From Planctomycetia bacterium (GTDB taxonomy: Bacteria; Planctomycetota; Phycisphaerae; Phycisphaerales; SM1A02): DNA of 48,322 nt. The notes beneath the pieces are model-generated. The model saw only the letters and a program-made list of their open reading frames with translations, made no database searches and was not told the origin of the DNA. The position numbers and the translations under genes are program-made. The stretch covers positions 1 to 48,322 of the forward strand of contig SXUI01000004.1 in the NCBI GenBank assembly GCA_005790605.1, given 5' to 3'. Numbering within the stretch: the stretch's first letter is position 1; every line of letters begins with the position of its first letter. This document shows positions 24,824 through 33,311 of the stretch, in pieces.

Positions 24824-25840
24824 GTGCAGGCAGGTTCGCTCGACATTCACACGCACATCCTTCCACCCGAGTGGCCAGATCTTGCTGCTCGCTATGGAAG
24901 CACGGGCTGGCTCACGATCGAGCAATGCGGATGCGATCGCGCGCAACTCCGCCTTGATGGTCGCACCTTTCGCGAGATCGAGTCCAACTGCTGGGACGCG
25001 GCGCGACGCATACGCGAGTGCGATGCCTGCGCAGTCGGCGCGCAAGTGCTGTCCACCGTCCCGGTCATGTTCATGTATCAGCAGCCCGCAGGCCAAGCGG
25101 TGGAGTTGCATCGATTTCTGAACGATCACATCGCATCCGTTGTTGCCGCACATCCATCGCGGTTCATCGGTCTCGGTTGCGTTCCGATGCAAGATCCTAA
25201 TCTTGCATGCCGCGAGCTCGAGCGGTGCGTGCGTGAACTCGGCATGCGCGGCGTGCAGATCGGAACAAACATCGCGGGCGCGAACCTCGACGAAGCGGAG
25301 TTCTTCCCCTTCTTTCAACGCTGCCAAGCACTTGATGTTGGAGTGTTCCTGCACCCATGGAACATGTTTGGTCAGACGGAGATGCCGAAGTACTGGATGC
25401 CGTGGCTCGTGGGCATGCCCGCCGAAACGGCGCGCGCAGCATGCGCACTCATGATGGGCGGAGTTCTCGATCGGCTCCCGACACTGCGCATTTGTCTCGC
25501 GCACGGAGGCGGTTCTCTCCCGTTCACGATTGGGCGCATCGCGCATGGATTCGCTGAACGCCCCGACCTCTGCGCCACGGAGAGCGCCGTCTCGCCAAGC
25601 GACCAAATCGCGCGCTTCTACTTCGACACACTTGTCCATGATGCTTCGGCGCTTCGTTATCTCCACGCGCTTGTAGGTGCGAATCGACTTGCGCTCGGGA
25701 GCGACTACCCGTTTCCGCTCGGTGAACATCGGCCGGGCGAACTCGTGCAGAGCTTGCGCTTTCCGGCTGACGATGCTCTCCGCATGCTCCGAGGGACTGC
25801 GCTTGAATTCCTTGGACTTTCTGCAGCGCAAACTGCTTAG
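24824..25840 (+). CDS. nbaD: 2-amino-3-carboxymuconate-6-semialdehyde decarboxylase (ACMSD)
   Basis: An amidohydrolase-fold zinc decarboxylase that turns 2-amino-3-carboxymuconate semialdehyde into 2-aminomuconate semialdehyde, steering the pathway away from quinolinate. Visible metal motifs: DIHTHILPPEWP at the N-terminus (HxH), FLHPWNMFG (zinc His), ICLAHGGG and LALGSDYPFPLGE (metal Asp). About 338 residues from GTG 24824, the normal length. An ATG at 24746 gives 26 more residues that are not conserved and would use up the divergent promoter space to kup. It is followed 10 bases later by kynU. Confidence 0.93.
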   Translation: MQAGSLDIHTHILPPEWPDLAARYGSTGWLTIEQCGCDRAQLRLDGRTFREIESNCWDAARRIRECDACAVGAQVLSTVPVMFMYQQPAGQAVELHRFLNDHIASVVAAHPSRFIGLGCVPMQDPNLACRELERCVRELGMRGVQIGTNIAGANLDEAEFFPFFQRCQALDVGVFLHPWNMFGQTEMPKYWMPWLVGMPAETARAACALMMGGVLDRLPTLRICLAHGGGSLPFTIGRIAHGFAERPDLCATESAVSPSDQIARFYFDTLVHDASALRYLHALVGANRLALGSDYPFPLGEHRPGELVQSLRFPADDALRMLRGTALEFLGLSAAQTA

Positions 25841-25849
25841 GAGTGTCGC

Positions 25850-27166
25850 ATGAGTTCCACACAACCGGTTCTCCCCACCGCGCTCGACCTCGTCCAAGTC
25901 CGCAACTTTGAAGCGACAGAAGAATTCGCGCGCCATCTTGATCAGATAGATTCACTTGCGCGTTTTCGTTCCCAATTCGTGTTGCCCGCTCCGTCACGCG
26001 GATCTCCAAGTGTGTACTTGGTGGGAAACTCGCTCGGACCCATGCCGCGCCAAGCGCGCGATCTCGTCAACGAAGAGCTCGATGCGTGGGAGAGTTTGGG
26101 CGTGGAAGGTCACTTCCATGCAAAGCGTCCGTGGTACTCCTGGCACGAGCAGGTGCGTGATGGATTGGCGCGGCTCGTCGGAGCGCAGCCGAACGAAGTT
26201 GTCGCGATGAACTCGCTGACAACGAATCTCCATCTGATGCTCACGACCTTCTACCGTCCCTCTGGCCGGCGCACGAAACTCCTGATTGAAAAGGGAGCAT
26301 TTCCAAGTGACATCTTCGCGCTTCGAAGTCATGTTGCTGCGCGCGGACTCGACCCTGATGCCGAGGTTGTCGAGATTGCGCCGCGAACGGACGCGTGGTT
26401 GCTTGAGGAGAGTGATGTTGAGGCGGAGTGTGCGCGACTCGGCGACACGCTTGCCTGCGCAGTCTTGCCAGGGGTGCAGTACCGAACCGGGCAGGCGTTT
26501 GATCTTTCGCGTCTGTCGCGCGCCGTGCAAGGGGTCGGTGCCCGATGCGGCTTCGACCTCGCGCATGCCGCGGGCAATATCGATCTGCAACTCACCGCGT
26601 GCGGCTGCGACTTCGCAGTGTGGTGCTCCTACAAGTATCTCAACGCGGGCGCTGGCGCTGTCGCGGGCTGCTTCATCGCACAGCGGCATGGCCGCGATAC
26701 ATCACTTCCACGCCACGCAGGTTGGTGGGGCAATGATCCGAAGACGCGATTTCAGATGACGGATCGATTCGAGCCAGTTCCTACCGCAGACGCGTGGCAA
26801 CTTTCGAATCCGCCCATCCTCGCACTCGCCCCACTCCTCGCGTCACTGCAGTTGTTTGACGCTGCGACCATGCCCGCGCTGCGAAGAAAGTCGATCGTGC
26901 TGACTGGATTCTTGGAGTACTTGATTCGCGACACACTCGGAACGAACGCAGAAATACTCACACCCGCTTCTGCCTCGAGACGAGGCTGTCAACTTTCATT
27001 GCTATTCAAGGACAACGCTCGCGCTCGATTTGAACGCCTCACGAGTGCAGGGATCGTGTGCGATTACCGCGAACCTGGAATCGTCCGACTTGCACCCGCG
27101 CCACTCTTCAATACCTTCCATGAAGTTTGGCGCACATCGGTCGCGGTGCGAGATGCCTGCCGGTGA
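25850..27166 (+). CDS. kynU: Kynureninase
   Basis: A PLP-dependent class V aminotransferase-fold hydrolase that splits 3-hydroxykynurenine to 3-hydroxyanthranilate and alanine (or kynurenine to anthranilate). The PLP lysine is K262 in CSYKYLNAG, and GFDLAHAAGNIDLQL holds the cofactor-binding Asp and His. YLVGNSLGPMP at 56-66 and WYSWHEQ are typical of kynureninase, as is RHAGWWGNDPKTRFQMTDRFEP after the lysine. 438 residues, normal. Because the monooxygenase follows directly, 3-hydroxykynurenine is the likely main substrate. Confidence 0.95.
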   Translation: MSSTQPVLPTALDLVQVRNFEATEEFARHLDQIDSLARFRSQFVLPAPSRGSPSVYLVGNSLGPMPRQARDLVNEELDAWESLGVEGHFHAKRPWYSWHEQVRDGLARLVGAQPNEVVAMNSLTTNLHLMLTTFYRPSGRRTKLLIEKGAFPSDIFALRSHVAARGLDPDAEVVEIAPRTDAWLLEESDVEAECARLGDTLACAVLPGVQYRTGQAFDLSRLSRAVQGVGARCGFDLAHAAGNIDLQLTACGCDFAVWCSYKYLNAGAGAVAGCFIAQRHGRDTSLPRHAGWWGNDPKTRFQMTDRFEPVPTADAWQLSNPPILALAPLLASLQLFDAATMPALRRKSIVLTGFLEYLIRDTLGTNAEILTPASASRRGCQLSLLFKDNARARFERLTSAGIVCDYREPGIVRLAPAPLFNTFHEVWRTSVAVRDACR

Positions 27167-27187
27167 TTTCCTTCTACGATACGCAGC

Positions 27188-28654
27188 ATGACATCGACTG
27201 AGGGTCGTCGAGTACTCATCGTGGGCGCTGGGCTCGCAGGAAGCCTCCTCGCGGTCTTCCTCGCTCGCGCTGGATGGAGTGTCCGAATCGTCGAGCGAAG
27301 GCATGATCCGCGCGAACGACGATTCGCAGTAGGGCGCTCCATCAATCTCGCCATCAGTGCGCGCGGCATTCATGCCTTGCGACGCGCTGGACTCGAAGAA
27401 CCCGTCATGCGAGCTGCGCTGCGGATGTACGGACGCATGATTCACCCGCGCCAGGGCGAGCCACATCTCCATCCCTATTCAACTGATCCGACGCGTGGCA
27501 TCAACTCTGTGTCTCGCAGTGCTCTGAACCTCGCGCTGCTCGACGCAGCTGCTGCGGAAGCGAGAGTCGAGATTCTCTTCGACCGTCGATGCACTGTCGT
27601 CGATCCATCAAATGGAACCGCCGAGTTTGTTGTCAACGAATCGACAACGACGGAGTCGTACGCAGCTGATCTCATCATCGGCGCCGACGGTGCCTTCTCT
27701 GCGGTGCGTGGGTCACTGCAACGCCTCGATCGATTCGACTTTTCGCAGTCCTATCTCACGCATGGCTACAAGGAGATGCACATTCCTGCGGTCCAAAGCG
27801 GCACGAACACTCCGTTCGCAATGCTGCCGAGCGCGCTGCACATCTGGCCACGCGGCGCGTCCATGATGATCGCGTTGCCGAATCCCGATGGCTCTTTCAC
27901 CTGCACTTTGTTCTGGCCTTGGGAACCAAATCCCGCCGCGCCGCATGTACCGAGCTTCGCAACTGTTCGTACGGCCGCGGAAGCGCGCGCGGTTTTCGAG
28001 CGCGACTATCCAGATGCGCTCGCGCTCATGCCAACCATGAGCGAGGACTTCGAGCGAAACCCCGCAGGCGCGATGGCGACGATGCGCTGTTCGCCGTGGA
28101 GCGCTGGTGGACGCGTCACACTGATCGGTGACGCTGCGCACGCGGTCGTGCCGTTTTATGGCCAAGGTGCAAATGCGAGCTTTGAAGATTGCGAAGCGCT
28201 CGTTGACGCACTTGCCGCACACACTTCCGTCGCGGATGCACTCGTCGCGTACGAGCATGCGCGCAAAGCGAACTCGAACGCCATTGCTGACATGGCGCTC
28301 GCGAACTTCGTGGATATGCGCGATCACAGTGCGCAGCCGAGTTACGCTCGAAAGAAAAAGTTCGGCCACTTCCTCCATCGCGTCTTCGGGAACGCGCTCG
28401 AGCCCGAGTACGACCTCGTGAGTTTTTCCACAGTGCCCTACGCAGAAGCGCAGGCGCGCGGACGACGCAATGTTGGGTTCATGCAATGGTGTGTTGCCAT
28501 TCCGTTGGCCATTGCGTGGAGCGCGCTGTACTGGGGGCTCCAACGAAATGCATGCGAGTCAACCGCGCAAAGTCTCCTCCTAGTCACTATTGGGCTCGTT
28601 GTGATCTCGACGCTGCTGCGTCGAGGGTGCCACCAATCGAGGCCGCGCCCATGA
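27188..28654 (+). CDS. kmo: Kynurenine 3-monooxygenase
   Basis: A FAD-dependent aromatic hydroxylase that converts kynurenine to 3-hydroxykynurenine using NADPH and O2. Motifs: the dinucleotide fold VGAGLAGSLLAVFLA (12-26), the family block RSINLAISARGIHALRRAGL, the DG motif IIGADGAFSAVR and the FAD ribityl motif LIGDAAHAVVPFYGQGANASFEDC. The C-terminus has hydrophobic segments (about 435-480, AIPLAIAWSALYWGLQ and SLLLVTIGLVVISTLLRRG), so it is probably membrane-associated like the mitochondrial enzyme. 488 residues. The stop overlaps the next ATG (ATGA at 28651). Confidence 0.95.
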   Translation: MTSTEGRRVLIVGAGLAGSLLAVFLARAGWSVRIVERRHDPRERRFAVGRSINLAISARGIHALRRAGLEEPVMRAALRMYGRMIHPRQGEPHLHPYSTDPTRGINSVSRSALNLALLDAAAAEARVEILFDRRCTVVDPSNGTAEFVVNESTTTESYAADLIIGADGAFSAVRGSLQRLDRFDFSQSYLTHGYKEMHIPAVQSGTNTPFAMLPSALHIWPRGASMMIALPNPDGSFTCTLFWPWEPNPAAPHVPSFATVRTAAEARAVFERDYPDALALMPTMSEDFERNPAGAMATMRCSPWSAGGRVTLIGDAAHAVVPFYGQGANASFEDCEALVDALAAHTSVADALVAYEHARKANSNAIADMALANFVDMRDHSAQPSYARKKKFGHFLHRVFGNALEPEYDLVSFSTVPYAEAQARGRRNVGFMQWCVAIPLAIAWSALYWGLQRNACESTAQSLLLVTIGLVVISTLLRRGCHQSRPRP

Positions 28655-29442
28655 AGTTGCACCTATCGCAAGCAACACCCGACCTTCCGGATCCACGATG
28701 CGCGGCATGTGGTCACGATCTCAAGGGCGCGACGACAAGCGCAGTCTGCCCGGAATGCGGACGACCTCTCGTCGAAGTGCTCGTCCGAGGACCTCTGCGA
28801 TACGCGATGGGTCGGCGATATGTTTCCAGAGCTCGCGTTGGCTCGCTTCCATTACTCGCGTACGCCATCGGACCAGGAAGTGATGGCAAGCCCGGACACG
28901 CGCGTGGATTCATCGCCATCGGGGACAAAGCGACGGGCGTCATCGCGATCGGTGGACTCGCACGAGGTGTTGTGGCGATCGGAGGACTCAGCGTAGGGAT
29001 TTGTACTTTCGGCGGCGCGTCGATTGGAACATTGAGCGCGCTCGGGGGGTTGGCGATTGCGCCGCTCGGATCCTCGATTGGTGGACTCAGCATTGGCGGG
29101 CTCGCTCAAGGTGGCCTCGCTGTTGGAATTGTCGCGCAAGGCGGGCTGGCTATTGGTTGGGCCGCAAGAGGCGGAGAAGCCATTGGAAAGTACGCGTGGT
29201 CGCTCGCCTCGAAGGCGCAAACGAGCGAAGAAACGCTCGCGCTCTTTCGCAATCAACTCGAAGTCCTGGTTGGTCCGCCCGGTGTAAACAGTTTGTTTCA
29301 CGGCGTTGTATGGACTCTCGCGATCATGTTCGCCGCGCTCTTGCTTTGTGCGATCTACGGCATGAGTCGCTACAGGAGAGATCCCGCCGACCCTTTGCAA
29401 GCGGATACTCCTAATCCCTTTTCAAACGCCGGAGGCATGTGA
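28651..29442 (+). CDS. Zinc-ribbon protein with decapeptide glycine repeats and C-terminal membrane segment
   Basis: A 263-residue protein of unknown function, co-translated with kmo (ATGA) and with the next gene (GTGA). It starts with a zinc ribbon (CAACGHDLKG...CPECGRPL, about 17-40), followed by about ten 10-residue repeats (about 86-182) with consensus G-[VI]-[VI]-A-I-G-G-L-[AS]-x, for example GVIAIGGLAR, GVVAIGGLSV and GIVAQGGLAI. The C-terminus has one membrane segment (about 218-236, HGVVWTLAIMFAALLLCAIYG). The regular repeats suggest a beta-solenoid or a glycine-packed membrane bundle; I cannot decide which. Its place in the middle of the kynurenine operon is unexpected. The frame is open upstream to 28486, but that part lies inside kmo. 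Confidence 0.8.
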   Translation: MKLHLSQATPDLPDPRCAACGHDLKGATTSAVCPECGRPLVEVLVRGPLRYAMGRRYVSRARVGSLPLLAYAIGPGSDGKPGHARGFIAIGDKATGVIAIGGLARGVVAIGGLSVGICTFGGASIGTLSALGGLAIAPLGSSIGGLSIGGLAQGGLAVGIVAQGGLAIGWAARGGEAIGKYAWSLASKAQTSEETLALFRNQLEVLVGPPGVNSLFHGVVWTLAIMFAALLLCAIYGMSRYRRDPADPLQADTPNPFSNAGGM

Positions 29443-30083
29443 CCCGCGAACTCATCGACATCACGCCTCGCCTGAGTGCATCGACTGCCGTCTGGCCAGG
29501 TGATACACCACTCACGCGCGAAACACTTTGCACACTTGAAGATGGCGCGAGCGTCACGCTGTCCTCGCTGCGCTCCACTGTGCATCTCGGCGCACACGCC
29601 GATGGCGCGAATCACTACGGAAAGGATGCGCCTTCCATCGAAGCGATGCCGCTCGATCGATACATCGGTCCGTGTCATGTCATTCGCGCCAAGGCGATGC
29701 GCATGGCGGGTGGCATGCGCATTCGAGCAGCAGACCTTGAGACGAGGCTTGATGCGCTGCGTCATCCGCGCGTACTTCTGTATACGGGGACCTTTCCGGA
29801 TCCCGAACTTTGGAACAGCGATTTTGCGGCGCTTGACCCAACGCTTGTGGATCAACTTGCGGATCAAGGTGTTTCTTTGATCGGGATCGATACGCCCAGT
29901 GTCGACACGCAGGAGTCCAAAGACTTACCAACCCATGCGCGTTTTCTCGCGCGCGGCATGTCGATTCTCGAGGGCCTCCGCCTCGCGCATGTGGCGCCGG
30001 GCGAGTACGAACTCATCGCACTTCCCCTTCCACTCGTGGGTTTCGACGCGAGCCCTGTGCGCGCCGTCCTGCGCGTCCTCTAA
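29439..30083 (+). CDS. kynB: Kynurenine formamidase (metal-dependent cyclase family)
   Basis: Hydrolyses N-formylkynurenine to kynurenine and formate. The metal motif HxGxHxD is present as HLGAHADGANHYG (about 51-63). The start reads ELIDITPRLSASTAVWPGDTPL, and IGIDTPSVD, typical of KynB, is at about 148-156. 214 residues, normal. The GTG start lies in the stop of the repeat protein (GTGA). Trp 2,3-dioxygenase, the preceding step, is not in the window. Confidence 0.93.
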   Translation: MTRELIDITPRLSASTAVWPGDTPLTRETLCTLEDGASVTLSSLRSTVHLGAHADGANHYGKDAPSIEAMPLDRYIGPCHVIRAKAMRMAGGMRIRAADLETRLDALRHPRVLLYTGTFPDPELWNSDFAALDPTLVDQLADQGVSLIGIDTPSVDTQESKDLPTHARFLARGMSILEGLRLAHVAPGEYELIALPLPLVGFDASPVRAVLRVL

Positions 30084-30092
30084 ACTCGCGTC

Positions 30093-30515
30093 ATGACTGA
30101 CATCATCTCGAGCCGCGCCCCCGAACCAGTTGGTGCCTATCCGCACGCGAAGCGTGTGGGCAACTTCGTGTTTCTTTCAGGGATTGGCCCACGCACGCGA
30201 GGAGTCAGCGCCATTCCCGGCGTGACACTCGCTGCTGATGGAACGGTCACCGCGAAGAACATCGAAGTGCAATGTCGCGCATGCTTCGACAATCTCAAAG
30301 CAGTCGTCGCTGATGCCGGACTGCCTTGGACAAGCGTCGCCGATGTCACAGTGTTCCTTACGGACATGAAGCACGATTTCCAAATCTACAATCGAATCTA
30401 CGCTGAATACTTCGCGGGTCCGAACAACCCGAATCCAACGCGCACGACGCTTGAGATTTCAAGTCTTCCTACGCCGATCGCGGTTGAAGTGAAAGCGATC
30501 TGCTTTAGCGCTTGA
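30093..30515 (+). CDS. nbaF: RidA-family 2-aminomuconate deaminase
   Basis: A 140-residue RidA/YjgF-fold protein. The longer form with GARGVSAIPG-like loop (SGIGPRTRGVSAIPGVTL) is that of bacterial 2-aminomuconate deaminases, not the 128-residue housekeeping RidA. The active-site arginine lies in NPTRTTLEISSLP, and AVEVKAICF is the C-terminal signature. It would deaminate 2-aminomuconate to 4-oxalocrotonate. Nine bases after kynB, the last plus-strand gene of the cluster, facing the dehydrogenase operon. Confidence 0.9.
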   Translation: MTDIISSRAPEPVGAYPHAKRVGNFVFLSGIGPRTRGVSAIPGVTLAADGTVTAKNIEVQCRACFDNLKAVVADAGLPWTSVADVTVFLTDMKHDFQIYNRIYAEYFAGPNNPNPTRTTLEISSLPTPIAVEVKAICFSA

Positions 30516-31002
30516 GTCCAAGAATGGTGATGCTTCGTCGGATACCGTCGAGTTCACATGCGTCAGGGAGAAGGCCCCACTGCTCAAACCCACGCGATCG
30601 GAAGAGCTTCAAACTCGGCTCGTTGTGAGAAAAGCAGATGGCGAGAATGCGATCGATGCGACACGACACAGCGCGCGCGAGCAGGTCGCCGAGAATCGCC
30701 CTGCCCACGCCTTGTCGCGCAGCCACATCCGCGACATAAATCGATATCTCCGCGCTTGGCGCGTAGGCACTTCGCTCTTTGAAGTTTGTAAAACTCCCCC
30801 AGCCCACAACGGCGTCATCGCGAATGGCAACCACGATCGGGCGTGTTGTGAAATCGTGGCTCTGAAACCACTGCGTTCGCGCAGCGAGCGATTGAGGCAC
30901 AAGGTCGGCCGTCGCGATGCGCTTCGGAATGGACTCGTTGTAGATATCCAAAATCGCTCGAACATCGTCGATCGTCGCGAGCCGCATGGTCGGCGCACTC
31001 AC
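30505..31002 (-). CDS. GNAT N-acetyltransferase, phosphinothricin acetyltransferase-like
   Basis: An acetyl-CoA-dependent acetyltransferase of the GNAT fold. It begins MRLATIDDVRAILDIYNESI and has the SAEISIYVADVAARQGVGRAIL segment (acetyl-CoA binding loop RQGVGRA), which puts it with the phosphinothricin/methionine sulfoximine acetyltransferase (YncA-type) group, though the substrate is unknown. GTG 31002 overlaps the stop of the dehydrogenase gene (GTGA), so it is probably the coupled start; ATG 30987 is possible. It overlaps nbaF by 11 bases at the 3' end. About 165 residues. Confidence 0.85.
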   Translation of the reverse strand: MSAPTMRLATIDDVRAILDIYNESIPKRIATADLVPQSLAARTQWFQSHDFTTRPIVVAIRDDAVVGWGSFTNFKERSAYAPSAEISIYVADVAARQGVGRAILGDLLARAVSCRIDRILAICFSHNEPSLKLFRSRGFEQWGLLPDACELDGIRRSITILGLKR

Positions 31003-32474
31003 AATTGTGCTCCGGTCGCAATGCACACATTCGTGGGTTCGGTGAAGAACCGGAGCGCTTCGCTTCCGCCCTCGCGCCCGACGCCGGAATCTTTCATGCC
31101 TCCAAACGGCGTGCGCAGATCTCGAAGCAGCCAGCAGTTCACCCAGACAATGCCTGCGTCGAGCGCATGTGCCATGCGATGCGCGCGCGATAAATCACGC
31201 GTCCAAATCGTGGCTGCGAGTCCGTACCGAGTTCCGTTTGCCATGCGAATCGCGTCTGCGTGGCGATCGAAAGACTGCACGGTGACAACCGGCCCGAAGA
31301 TCTCCTCCTGCACACAACGGGAGTCCTGCGGTGGCGCGAGCAGAACTGTGGGATTCATAAAGGCGCCCTTGGCGACGCGCGCCGATAGTCCGGTTGTGAA
31401 GTTCCCACCCGCGACCACCTTCGCGCCATCTGCGACGCCCGCCTGCACGAGCGCGTGTACTTTCGCGCGATGTTCGTTCGACACCAAGCAACCGAGGTCA
31501 CTCTCGCTTTCGAGCGGATCGCCAACTTTCAACCCAGAAACATGCGCGGTGAAGAGCTCCATGAATTCAGCGAGTCTCGACTTGTGAACCAGGACACGGG
31601 ACCCGCACAAGCAGATCTGCCCCTGATTCAAGAAGGCGCTCCGCACGATCTCCGGCATCGCGGACGCCAAATCCGCATCCGCGCAGATGATGGTTGGGTT
31701 CTTGCCGCCGAGTTCAAGTGAGAGTTTCTTGAACATTGGCGCGGCGACACCAGCAATGGCCGCGCCGGTCGTCGTTCCACCAGTGAAGCTGATCGCCTTC
31801 GTCTGAGGATGCGCGACAATCGCTGCCCCCGCCTCGCTGCCAAGTCCATGCACCACATTCAACACGCCGGGAGGCAGCCCCGCCCGCGAAGCGATTTCGC
31901 ACAGCATCGAAGCAGTCGTCGGCGCAAGCTCGCTCGGTTTCGCAATCACCGCGTTGCCGGTCGCAAGCGCGGGCGCAATCTTCCACGAGAACAAGTACAG
32001 CGGCAGATTCCACGGAGAGATACAGCCTGCGATGCCAATCGGTTTCCGCAGCACATAGTTGAGTGCGTGCTGCGGCGCATCCGTTCGATACGATTCACTC
32101 GTCTCATGCAGGATGGCCGTCGCAAAGAACCGAAAGTTCGCTGCAGCTCGTGGAATGTCAAGGCTGCGCGTGAGTGCGAGCGGTTTGCCCGTGTCCTCGC
32201 ACTCCGCGAGCGCAAGCGCATCAAGTTGCGCATCAATGCCATCTGCGACGCGCAAGAGCACGCGTGATCGTTCCGCCACGCTTGTTGCCGCCCATGGTTT
32301 CGCGGCCATCTCTGCAGCAGTGGTCGCTCGTTGCACTTCGAACGCGCCGCCACGCGCAATGAGGCGAAGCGCGTCGCCGGTCGCCGGGTTCTCTCGAGAG
32401 ATCCATGCGCCGCTCTCCGAAGCGCAGAAAGAGCCTCCTATGAAGTGTTGAACCTGAGTCGGCGCCGTTTGCAT
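30999..32474 (-). CDS. nbaE: 2-aminomuconate-6-semialdehyde dehydrogenase (aldehyde dehydrogenase family)
   Basis: An NAD-dependent aldehyde dehydrogenase of 491 residues. Catalytic Cys288 (NQGQICLCGSR), Glu254 (LSLELGGKNP), Asn155 (CISPWNLPL) and Lys179 (AVIAKPSE) are all present. Family membership alone would not give the substrate. In this cluster, with ACMS decarboxylase and 2-aminomuconate deaminase, the step aminomuconate semialdehyde to 2-aminomuconate is the missing one and fits. GGAG lies seven bases before the ATG. Starts 18 bases after the SDR gene on the minus strand. Confidence 0.88.
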   Translation of the reverse strand: MQTAPTQVQHFIGGSFCASESGAWISRENPATGDALRLIARGGAFEVQRATTAAEMAAKPWAATSVAERSRVLLRVADGIDAQLDALALAECEDTGKPLALTRSLDIPRAAANFRFFATAILHETSESYRTDAPQHALNYVLRKPIGIAGCISPWNLPLYLFSWKIAPALATGNAVIAKPSELAPTTASMLCEIASRAGLPPGVLNVVHGLGSEAGAAIVAHPQTKAISFTGGTTTGAAIAGVAAPMFKKLSLELGGKNPTIICADADLASAMPEIVRSAFLNQGQICLCGSRVLVHKSRLAEFMELFTAHVSGLKVGDPLESESDLGCLVSNEHRAKVHALVQAGVADGAKVVAGGNFTTGLSARVAKGAFMNPTVLLAPPQDSRCVQEEIFGPVVTVQSFDRHADAIRMANGTRYGLAATIWTRDLSRAHRMAHALDAGIVWVNCWLLRDLRTPFGGMKDSGVGREGGSEALRFFTEPTNVCIATGAQL

Positions 32475-32492
32475 GTCGTGCTCCGCTGCTGC

Positions 32493-33290
32493 TCACTGCG
32501 TGGAAAGCCGACCGCCATCGACGGGGAGATTTACGCCATTGACATAACTTGAGGCTGGTGACGCAAGAAACACCGCGACCTGCGCGATTTCTTGTGGATC
32601 AGCGAAGCGTCCCATCGGAATCGCCGCGAAGGACTCCGCCTCGACTTCATCGAGCGTCATACCCGCACGGGCAGCCTTGCCTTTCAGGAGCGCCTCAAGC
32701 CGTCCGGTTCGCGTGAAGCCTGGAAGAATGGAGTTCACGGTGATCCCAAATCGTCCCAATTCACTCGCGAGCGTCTTGGTCCAGTTTCCCATCGCCGCTC
32801 GCACTGTGTTCGAGACTCCGAGTCCCTTGATCGGAGTGACGACGGAAGTCGAGATGACACTCACAATGCGCCCGTAACCTGCACTTCGCATGAGTGGCGC
32901 ACAGGCTTGCGTCCACGCCTGCGCACAACCCACATGCATCGCAACCGCTGCGCCGAAGTCCGCTGGGTTCGCCTCAATGAGCGCGCTTGCCGCTGGTCCA
33001 CCGGTGTTGTTCACAAGAATGTGGACCACGCCGAGCCGCTTGGCCGTCTCATGCGCGATGCGCGTTGTGTCGTCGAGTCGCGAAAAGTCCGCGAGGACCG
33101 ACTCATGCGCGAGCGCAGAAATGCTCTGCAGTTCGTCGAGCACTCGCCGCAGACCGTCCTCGTTTCGACCCACGACAACAACGCGTGCTCCATGCCGCGC
33201 GAAGGCGTGGGCAATCGCCCGACCTATGCCCTGCGTTGCACCGCACACGATGGCAGTCTTGCCATCGAGCGAGAAGGAGTCGTCACTCAT
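32493..33290 (-). CDS. SDR-family protein with altered catalytic site
   Basis: A 265-residue protein with the short-chain dehydrogenase fold: cofactor loop GATQGIGRAIA (17-27), NNTGGP (94-99), catalytic-type serine in VSVISTS (about 147) and C-terminal LASPASSYVNGVNLPVDGG. The YxxxK pair expected 10-15 residues after the serine is replaced: the segment reads GLGVSNTVRAAMGNW, which puts Ser160 and Arg164 where Tyr and Lys are normal. An SDR subfamily with SN..R in this place exists, from memory; its activity is unclear to me. First gene of the SDR-nbaE-GNAT operon, so a role in kynurenine or downstream muconate metabolism is likely but not shown. Confidence 0.85.
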   Translation of the reverse strand: MSDDSFSLDGKTAIVCGATQGIGRAIAHAFARHGARVVVVGRNEDGLRRVLDELQSISALAHESVLADFSRLDDTTRIAHETAKRLGVVHILVNNTGGPAASALIEANPADFGAAVAMHVGCAQAWTQACAPLMRSAGYGRIVSVISTSVVTPIKGLGVSNTVRAAMGNWTKTLASELGRFGITVNSILPGFTRTGRLEALLKGKAARAGMTLDEVEAESFAAIPMGRFADPQEIAQVAVFLASPASSYVNGVNLPVDGGRLSTQ

Positions 33291-33311
33291 GCGGCGAAGT
33301 GTATGACAGAA

